64,000 nt of DNA from Symbiodinium sp. CCMP2592 (lineage: Eukaryota > Sar > Dinophyceae > Suessiales > Symbiodiniaceae), in contig CAJNDT010002779.1 of the NCBI GenBank assembly GCA_905221615.1, positions 471,001-535,000 of the forward strand. Reading direction: 5' to 3'. The notes below the pieces were generated by a model that saw only the letters and a list, made by a program, of their open reading frames with translations, did no database searches and was not told where the DNA came from. Below, piece by piece: positions 56,021-64,000 of the stretch; the first letter of the stretch is position 1; every line of letters starts with the position of its first letter. The position numbers and the translations under genes are program-made.

Positions 56021-56221
56021 ACTCCCCAAAATATTTCTTGTTACCAACCTCCCCGGCCCCGATCCTTGTAATTTGGGCCCTTACGGTGAAGCCCTCTTCC
56101 TCCAATAAATTGCCTAATGTCCCATGGCCCAAACGATTGAAATGCGTCCGGTACGAGATGCTGCGCTCCGGCTGACGAGTTTCAGTGCTTACAGGTAGAT
56201 TTCGGGGTTTGCCAAAACCCC
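56021..56221 (-). CDS. exon-like segment, faintly PAS-like
   Basis: On the minus strand, acceptor CTCCAG|GG and donor GAGT|GTATGA bracket about 66 codons. They lie within the longest non-repetitive ATG-started frame of the window (56010-56426, 138 codons). The stretch SYRTHFNRLGHGTLGNLLEE followed by FTVRAQITRI and KKYFGE recalls the end of PAS domains, where a hydrophobic strand leads to a YFxGxxxDIT motif. The DIT part would lie in the next exon and was not found, so the family assignment is a suggestion only. Confidence 0.35.
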
Positions 56222-56688
56222 CTGGAGTGTGACATGTGCTTTTTACTAGCTTCCTTGTTGGGACCGTAACCACAGAACAACATTTTTTCCAGAAAGAGGT
56301 GCTGCGATGCAGCCCACGCAGACGCAGGGTCCAGGGTTGAATATTGTTTGGATGTTCATGCCACAACTGTTGCACACGATGACGGTGATGGTGATGGCAT
56401 GATAGCCATAACTGCACAAAGAGCAAGATTCACACAGCTGCTTGCTGGATCACGGCAATATATGTACCCTTACAAATGCAGGTGCATATACACATATCAT
56501 AAACATGATCTACTATATACACAAACATATAGATCTGCAGATGATGTCTGCACGCTAATTGATGACCACACTGTCGCCGAGGGTAGAGTGTCAGTCTGTA
56601 CGCTTCAGCCATTGAATCGTGCAGTCTTCATGAAGCGAAGCCACGACTAGTTGCCTGTCGCCAGTTTGCTGCTGCAGTGCTTACAGAC

Positions 56689-56729
56689 AGAGCGAGAGAG
56701 AGAGAGAGAGAGAGAGACAGAGAAGGAGC

Positions 56730-56761
<32 letters not shown>

Positions 56762-56764
56762 AGG

Positions 56765-56811
<47 letters not shown>

Positions 56812-56820
56812 GGCAGAGAG
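56689..56820. repeat. GA microsatellite
   Basis: AGAGAGAG with two GACAGAGAAGGAGCGAGAG interruptions. Confidence 0.95.
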
Positions 56821-57599
56821 ATGGAAGGAACCAAGAGTGGCGTGGTTCCGCCGTCTCCTCTTTCCCTAAGCCCTACAACCTTCGAGACTTGTCTTACCTT
56901 CAGGATTAAACCATGTAAACCTTGCGACCTCGACACTCTGCGATGAGGCACCACTGGCACCGCTACAAAACTTCAGCAATCATGTGTCAAACCAAGTACT
57001 TTCCTGACCCCAAACGCAGTTTTCTTGTCCTAAATTAATCCAAGTCTTGTAGCGAACAAGCCGTCGCCTTTCCCCAACCAAACGAAAGAAAACACCTCGT
57101 TACCTGCGCATCCTCAAGCTCCGAAAGCCCTACACCCTGTGCCGTAAACCCCTACACCCAAAATGTCACACCTGCTTCGGATCTTGAATTCATCGTTTTG
57201 TTTTGGTTTCCATCATCCGCAAACATCCGAAGCCCGTAATGTAGACCCCTGATATCCCCCAAAAAGAGCTCTTCGAAGGATTCCATAAGGGATAGGGCTC
57301 TTCGGGCTCTCAGGGCTCTTAGTGTTCAGGGCTTTTAGGGAATTTTGAGCAGTAGAGTTTGACAGTTGAGTGCTTTAACCTAGTGACAGGGTTTAGTTTT
57401 TTTTGTTGTTCGGTTTCAGGGTTTCTGGGCTTGAATGAGGGTGTAAGGAAGCTTTACGCAGTCGGACCCTCAGGAAAGGAACACAAGATGGGAATGATTG
57501 ACCAAGGAACAGAACAGCACAAGAACAAGCGAATAGACCCTGAGCTCAAGCTAGGTTTCGAAGAACCCATGCAAAAGAGCCCTGAACCTTAAATCACCA

Positions 57600-57960
57600 A
57601 GTTCTAAAGCCTCTTGCAAGCCCTAAACCCTAAAGCAAACCCCAAACCCTACACGATGCCTGGAACCCTCAACCCCCACATCCGAAGTCCTAAGCCCTGA
57701 ATGAACCGTAAGCCTCAAGACATATAAATATAAAGCATAGACCCTAAACCCCTACACCCTAAACCCAATACCCCGAAAAATAATCAAAAACTACACTCTA
57801 AACCCCCTCAAACCTCTAAACCCCTACACCCAAAATCCCTAAACCCCTACACCCTAAACCCTTCAAACCTCAAAACCCCACCACCCCTAAACCCTAACCC
57901 TAAACCCCTAAACCCCTAAACCCTAAACTCAAAGCCCTAAACCCCTAAAGCAACAGCCGA
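57600..57960 (+). repeat. telomere-like CCCTAAA tract
   Basis: CCCTAAACCCCTACACCC units, degenerate. Confidence 0.88.
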
Positions 57961-58024
57961 GCAAAGCTTTTGAGCTCAGGCCGAACCGTCCTTACTCCGG
58001 GCGCCTACGCAGGAGGTCTTTGAG

Positions 58025-58512
58025 GCTGGGGGTTTCGTTTAGGGTAGCTTTAGGGTTTAGGGTGAAGGGGTTTAGGGGTTTTGAGGGGTTTAGGGTTTAG
58101 GGTTCAGGGTTAAGGGTTTAGGGTTAAGGGTTAAGGGTTCAGGGTTTAGGGTTTAGGGTTTGCGGGTTCACGGTTGAGGGTTTAGGGTTTAGGGTTTGTT
58201 GTTTAGGGTACTTTAGGGTCCCTTGGGGCTTAGGGCTTAGAGGGTCCATGAGGGTTTCGGATCCAGGGCTCCCCCTTTATAGTTTCAAAAAGTTTCCTTT
58301 TTTAGGGATTCTCTTCGGGGCCACTTTGGGGTTAAGGTTTAAGGGTTTTAAGTTTTAAGGGCTTCGTTGCTTTGTAACTTTTGTTTTTGAATTTTTGAGC
58401 TTCAGGTTCAGGGCTCAGATTTAGGGCTTCAGCGGTTCAGCGATATTCAGCATTTTTGCTTTAATTAGGGTTTAGGGTTTAGGGTGGTTTAGGGTTTAGG
58501 GTTTAGGGTATG
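58025..58512 (-). repeat. telomere-like TTTAGGG tracts
   Basis: Clean heptamers at 58040-58205 and 58465-58512. Opposite in orientation to the tract at 57600-57960. Confidence 0.88.
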
Positions 58513-59224
58513 GTGTCGTGGAGTTTCAGATAATGAGGAATCTTCTGAGATCAGACGATCCTTCTTAAGCCAGGATGCACGTACCCCTAACATTGCTTGG
58601 ATAAACCCCTGAAGTCCGGGAGTGTGTCTGAGTACGTGGCGCCCGAAGTCAAGTCCTTTTCGTCCGAAGCTGAGAAGCCAAGGGGTCCGGGATCGCGTCG
58701 CCACGTAGAGTCTAGTCAAGTCGAGGTTGGGCAAGTTGACGCCTCACTCCGACGTAGAATGTCTCGGGCTTTTTATATAATGGTGGCTAGAGCCCCAACG
58801 GCCTGACCATATATGTAGCTGGAAGAAACTGGAATGAAGCATTGATTATCATACATATTCTGAACCCTGAATCTCAAGCCCTGAGAGTTCGGGTATCGGG
58901 TTTTTGTCCTTACCCGGTATCGTGCGATATGACAACTGTTCATTATGTCCGGGGATTTGGCAGGCATGTTTGAGAATGCGAGGTTAGGGACCGTTTTGGG
59001 ATACCCGCTCGCTGTTTTTGGTCCACCTCTCTGCCTCTTTGTCTGCCTCTTTGCGTATCCATCTCTTCATCCCGGACACAGTCTTCATATTCAGGGCGTG
59101 CCCGGGACACGGCTCCCTGACCAACTACTTACTGATGAATTTCCTGACTCCCTACATGATTATGCCTAGTGTAGTTTTTCCCCGCTCCTCCTCCCCCACT
59201 CCAACCACTCGAGCCGCTAGATAG

Positions 59225-59330
59225 AACCCCGGGAGGATCTAGAAAGTAGATCCCCTAATTTGGGGCCCTATACTACTAAGGGTACTTTATAGGAACCCCC
59301 AGTAAGGGATCTACTTTTTGGATCCCCTAA
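59225..59330. repeat. hairpin element, family G
   Basis: AGAAAGTAGATCCCCTAATT and GGGATCTACTTTTTGG arms. Confidence 0.8.
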
Positions 59331-59339
59331 GCCCTAAAC

Positions 59340-59600
59340 CCTAAAATCCTATAGATCCCTTAAAGGAACCCTTAAAGGAACCCCATTAAGGGATCTACTT
59401 TAACCCATGCTTCTATGTAATCCCTATATATCTTCCTAGTAGTAGAGTAGGTAACCTTTAACCTTTCTTTGGTAGAAAAGTCCTCATGCTTCCCTAAAAT
59501 CCTATAGATCCCTTAAAGAGGCCCTTAAAGAAACCCTTAAAGAAACCCTTAAAGAAACCCTTAAAGGAACCCTTAAAGGAACCCCCATTAAGGGATCTAT
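59340..59600. repeat. CCCTTAAAGGAA tandem stretch
   Basis: Repeated CCCTTAAAGAAACCCTTAAAG units with two TTAACCCATGCTTC blocks. Confidence 0.75.
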
Positions 59601-59949
59601 TTATCTACGTTAACCCATGCTTCCCGAGTTCAGGACGGCGGGTCCTCTCGCGAGGCCTCGCGAGTCATTCCAGCGATGCCAAAGCCCTGAACTGGGAGTT
59701 CCCGAAAACGAAGGGTACCTTAGGGTTCCTTTAAAGGGTTACTATAAGGCTTCCTTTAAAGGGCTCTATAAGAGTTTAGGGTACCTTAGGCTTAGGGGTA
59801 CTTAGAAATATTTTCTAATTTTTGGTTATTATAATCCCAAAGAAACAGCTACAGTTTTAATTTTGGCTAGGGTTCTAAGTTCAGTGTAGTAGGGTTCCTT
59901 TAAAGGGTCATAAGGGTACTATAATAGGCTTCCTTTAAAGGGCTCTACA

Positions 59950-60052
59950 AGGGTTTAGAGTTGGCGAAATTAGGGGTACCTTATTTTGGGGTCCTTCTAA
60001 TCGGGATCCTACTATTTAGGGTACTATACTAGGGTCTCCTGTTTTCGGACAC
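59950..60052. repeat. MITE-like element, family D (diverged ends)
   Basis: GCGAAATTAGGGGTACCTTA and GGGTCTCCTGTTTTCGGAC. Confidence 0.75.
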
Positions 60053-60231
60053 CCTCTGTTAGCCACTTTACACCCCAAATCCGTACTAAACCCAAAACCT
60101 TACACCAAAAACCGTACCAAAGTTCGGTTGAATTCAGGTATGTTCCGATTGAAGCCTGGCAGATCCATTCCAACTCTCAAACTCCAATCCCTGGCTAGAC
60201 CTGAACGTCTCATAAGGACTACCTGATTACA

Positions 60232-60340
60232 GGGGAGTTCCCGAAATTAGGGGACCTTGATATAGTACCCTAAATAGCAGGATCCTTACTATTAAGGACC
60301 AGCCAGATAAGGTACCCTTAATTTTCGGAAACTCCCATAT
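60232..60340. repeat. MITE-like element, family D
   Basis: GGGGAGTTCCCGAAATTAGG and TTTTCGGAAACTCCCATAT ends. Confidence 0.88.
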
Positions 60341-60584
60341 AGGGCCTTCAGGGGCACTTTCTTGTACAATTTCGATGGCAAGAGTCTTTCGACCTCCCGT
60401 TCTCTCCTGTGCATCCTTAAACCCTGAACCCCTCAAGCCTGAAACCCCGTGGACGAAAAAGTTTGAACCCCACAAAACTGAGGCTCAAAGCTGGGATCTC
60501 GGCCCTTACACCCTTGCATACACCCTTTATAGCACCCTTCAAGAACCCTTTCAAGAACCCTTTCAAGAACCCTTAGCTCTGTCT

Positions 60585-60960
60585 GGCGGGGACCCTAAAC
60601 CCTGAATCCGAAACCTTGAACCCTAAACCCCTAAACCCTAAGCCCCTGAACCCTAAACCCTAAGCCCCTAAACCCTGAGCCCCTAATCCCACACCCTCTC
60701 CGAAGGTGGTCCTCGCCGACGAAGCTGGAAGCTGCTGGTCCCGATCCTTCGAAAGTTGCCGCCCGGGCAGGGCCGAGGGCATCCCGGCATACCAGCGGCC
60801 TTTGTTTAGCGTTGGAGGGTTTTGAGGTTTAGGGTTTTGGGCGGTTCAGGTGTTTTTGTTGGGGGGGTTTAGGGTTCTTGGGGCTTAGGGTTCATACAGG
60901 GGTTTAGGGTTTTGCGGTTTAGGGCTTACTTACGGGTGTAGGGTTTGGGGTTTCAAGGTC
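60585..60960. repeat. telomere-like tracts in both orientations
   Basis: CCCTAAA at 60590-60690 and TTTAGGG-type sequence at 60815-60960. Confidence 0.8.
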
Positions 60961-61074
60961 GGGGTTGGGGCTCTGGATGTGGCGCCTGACGGTTTGGCCA
61001 CCAAGTTAGGACTTGAGCGCCCATTACGTCATATCCTCGCATACATGTTGGCAGGAGATTGTGTACATAGGCAT

Positions 61075-61386
61075 AAACCTTACTCACTCGCTCACTCACT
61101 CACTCTCTCGCTCACTCGAAAGTTGACTTTCTTATCACTTACTAAGTGTATCTAACTAATTTCTGACTGACTGCCTGCCTAACTAACTAACCAACCAACA
61201 TAACTAGCTAACCAACCTAACTAACTAGTCTACCAACGTACTTACATACATACTTACTTACTTACCAACTCACTTGCTTACTGACTGACTGACTGACTGA
61301 CTGACTGACTGACTGACTGACTTTCGTTACTTACTCACATGCACGCGGACATTACCTCACATCACCTCAAAACACGAAACAGACAT

Positions 61387-61417
<31 letters not shown>

Positions 61418-61430
61418 CATATATATATTG
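61075..61430. repeat. CTCA, AACTA, GACT and AC/AT microsatellites
   Basis: CTCACTCACTCA, ACTAACTA, (GACT)n and ACACAC..ATATAT blocks in succession. Confidence 0.9.
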
Positions 61431-61739
61431 TCACAGACACAAGTACGTACATGCCCACATGCAGTTCATTACACTTCAACCCGCAGTTTCAATTGCATTT
61501 ACATCTTGATTTCACAAGTAACTGTTTTTTTGCATATACATATACTTATTATCATTAACATCAGCATTAAACGCGACTGCATGTCACTCCGTTCTAGTAC
61601 GGCACTACGCTATGCTACACTGTGCTGCACTCCACTCCATTGCACTCTATTCCGCTCCATTAGAGCACGGTACAACAGTACAGCACAGTGCAGTGCAGCT
61701 CTTTACTAAATGTGAACAATATATTTAAAAACAAGGATA

Positions 61740-61800
61740 CATAAGTACATGTATGTATGTATGTATGTATGTATGTATATATGTATGTTATGTATGTGTG
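61740..61800. repeat. GTAT microsatellite
   Basis: ATGTATGTATGT run. Confidence 0.9.
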
Positions 61801-61809
61801 TAACTCTGT

Positions 61810-63060
61810 CGGATGCTTCGGCATCTCAGCATGACGGGTTGTGGGGGTAGGGTGGATGTCTGTGTTGTGCAACAGTGGCTTCGGCCACCGCAGAGCTGAC
61901 AGGCTTTCCTTGCGCCCAAGGGGTCCTTGTACTCACACAGTATATGCATTGGCCTTAAAGTGGTCCCTCGCATAAGTACTTTAGAGACAAAGTATGTACT
62001 ATTTGTGCACATGGACAGCGTTTTCTATGGCTCATGAATGACTTAGGGACCCAGGAAGGACATGAGCATAAGCATTGAACAGGGATAGCTCTACCTTGAT
62101 TCGGTCTTCGTTATAAGGGGAATTTAGGTGGGATATCCTATTCTAACTGTTGCTTACATGGTGTTTTGGGGCCGTAGGTTTCCTCCGTCGACTCCGCTAC
62201 TACCACTACGTCGGCATTTGCCACACTTGCTACCACAAGCTTCAAGTTTCAAGAAATCCGATAATGCTTCAGACTGTGTTCCCTCTGTGGTTCACACTGC
62301 TACGGCAACCATGGTGACGATAAGCAGAGCCTGAATTCGGAGCACTCCCGCCACCCAGGCTTTGATGTTGCAACCTGTTCAGCGGGCTGCACATGTGGCC
62401 ACATGGCTTCTTTGGATAAGTTTGCTTTTGGGGGACCTAACCCGTAAAACTCACTCCCTCACCTTGCCTGCTTTGTGAACCATCATCTGATTTGTGCGGA
62501 ACGTTGTTGGTGCAGCGCCGGGAGAGACACTAGACATCAGCCCCGGAATGAATGCATGAACTCTCGAGCTGCGAAACCCGGAACCAGGATTTGATGCAGG
62601 GCGCAGGCTGGACAGAGGTCAGAATCATCACAAGGGCCATGTCGATGCTAGTATAGACAACTGACACTGGAGGCACTAAAGATATTCGCAGAGGAGATTT
62701 CCATGTGCTCCGATCCGGCAGGAAACTCGACGGTCCATGTCACACCTGCGACAGTCTTGTGCGAGTATACAATAGGACAACGGGAAACCACATGAGCAAG
62801 GCTTTGGAGGACTAATGAAATCATGCATTTCATAAACAAAAATATCTATGCAGACTGCAGGTAGTAAGTAGACGATAACCGATCCCCGATAAGATGCCGA
62901 AGACAAGCACTTACACTCGAAGAACCGAAAGCCTTGAAGCCTGACCCCACAACTCCAATCCCTTGAGGTCGACCTAAAGGGTTTTCAAGTCTGATGCCCC
63001 GCGCCATAGATCCGTTCTAGAACAGACAAGTAAGGTTTTGAGGATCTAGGGGCGTGGGAT
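61810..63060. other. unassigned region with minus-strand exon-like frames
   Basis: Minus frames at 62660-62770 (GVTWTVEFPAGSEHMEISSA) and 62530-62640 (MALVMILTSVQPAPCIKSWF) have balanced composition and could be adjacent exons of one gene. No family recognised. Confidence 0.3.
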
Positions 63061-63063
63061 AGG

Positions 63064-63171
63064 ATACGGTTGATGATATAAATCCTGCACTACCCTCTCA
63101 TTATGGAATATACAGTAATTCCTATAGTTTAGGGTCCTTAAGGTAATGCAGGATTTATATCCTCAACCGTA
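63064..63171. repeat. MITE-like element, family A
   Basis: ATACGGTTGATGATATAAAT and ATTTATATCCTCAACCGTA ends. Confidence 0.92.
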
Positions 63172-63630
63172 GGATGTTCTCTTGGTGCCAAGGGTGGAAT
63201 GGTTTAGTCCTGGCTTCGTGGTGCCGGGTTCAAGGATCTAAAGGTGTTGAGGCTGTGAGGTCCCCAGCCTAGCTGAACCCATACGAAGCCTAAACCCAGT
63301 TCCAAAATCCCTAAAACCCGAAACCCTAAACCGACAAAGACCCTGAACCTCTTATAGATCCCTTTTGAAGGAACCCTTATAGAACCCTTAGTGACCAAGA
63401 CCAGAAGCCATACTAAACCAGAACCCAAAACTTAAAACCCAAACCCCCGAGCTGACAGCTTTCCTTTCAGGTTGGTGTTGCTTGCCCGTCCACCTGGGGA
63501 TCGGCTGCTGTAAAGGTCGGCGGCCGTTACGTTGAGTTGTCTGTCGGTGTTTTTTGGGGGTCCTGGACCTGAAGTCTAAGGTTTCGGGCCCTGAAGTCTA
63601 AGGTTTCGGGGGTCCAAACGTCCTTTGTAG

Positions 63631-63771
63631 TATCCTTAAGGGAGGGGGGTCCAAGGGGGGTATATAGCCTAGTGATCCCTAATCCTCCCTAGTACTCCCT
63701 AAGGTTCCCTTACAGTCCCCTAAGGATTCCTTATACCCTCCCCCCGTTGAACCACCCTCCCTTAAGGATCC
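63631..63771. repeat. hairpin element with G/C-run arms
   Basis: TCCTTAAGGGAGGGGGGT..GGGGGGTATA and TATACCCTCCCCCC..ACCCTCCCTTAAGGA form long inverted arms. Confidence 0.85.
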
Positions 63772-63784
63772 TATAAGTCCTCCC

Positions 63785-63850
63785 AGACCCCCGGGAGGAT
63801 CTAGAAAGTAGATCCCCTAATTTGGGGCCCTATACTACTCAGGGTACTTT
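63785..63850. repeat. family G element, right-truncated
   Basis: CCCGGGAGGATCTAGAAAGT through TACTACTCAGGGTACTTTAT, then unrelated sequence. Confidence 0.75.
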
Positions 63851-64000
63851 ATTCAAGGGTGTCCATAGCCGGTCTGTCTCGATGACCGTTGCATGTCATT
63901 TTATACGTTCTGTCTCAACTGTCTTGCTGTTGCTACGTTTTGCTCCAGTGCTGCTTCGTTATGTGTGGTACGTCCTCTGGGGGGGATCTTGGATGCTTTG

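Noticed and set aside
56628..56960. 110-codon Ser/Leu frame
   Set aside because: Product of the GA microsatellite on the minus strand.

Overview
The window looks like nuclear DNA of a repeat-rich protist. The best guess is a dinoflagellate or a close alveolate relative; a chromerid or coccidian is possible, and the call is inference. The grounds are: degenerate TTTAGGG/CCCTAAA heptamers (the plant/alveolate telomere unit) scattered over both strands; very small exons in kilobase introns; and, in the only gene recognised by homology, acceptors of the form AG|G together with some GC (and perhaps GA) donors. Nothing bacterial, organellar or viral was recognised, and no rRNA, tRNA or CRISPR array was seen.

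The recognisable coding content is two copies of a beta-class carbonic anhydrase (beta-CA) catalytic domain on the + strand, each shattered into exons of about 39-72 nt. Unit 1 runs from about 4.65 to 13.08 kb. It carries CSDCQAPLESIFDSLPG, GDIFAFKNAGNTCIH, a GSMVASLEFCT segment and FILVLGHRHCGATEL. Unit 2 runs from about 29.62 to 35.23 kb, with a possible C-terminal exon near 41.2 kb. It carries a GNARYV helix, [44 protein letters not shown] and YGHHDCGG. Both units keep the Zn-binding Cys, His and Cys. Their intron positions do not coincide at any comparable boundary. The units may be two domains of one very long gene or two tandem paralogues.

Between and beyond them are weaker exon-like segments that I could not name. 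They include a phase-consistent trio on the minus strand at 15.1-16.1 kb, a possible terminal exon at 17.6 kb (minus), and minus-strand exons at 55.1 and 56.0-56.2 kb, the latter with faint PAS-like features. There are also open stretches at 18.7, 21.4, 27.8, 45.8 and 50.5 kb.

Most of the rest is non-coding repeat. Short hairpin elements of about 90-140 bp (MITE-like, each a long inverted repeat) fall into at least six recurrent families, plus several smaller families and single palindromes, spread over the whole window. Large microsatellites lie at 1.4, 3.0, 5.3, 9.4, 11.2, 18.1, 34.3, 38.0, 56.7 and 61.1 kb. A higher-order tandem array lies at 1.85-2.7 kb, and telomere-like tracts are everywhere. 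Introns of the beta-CA units are filled with these elements, which makes the locus a good place to study intron gain and growth by hairpin elements.
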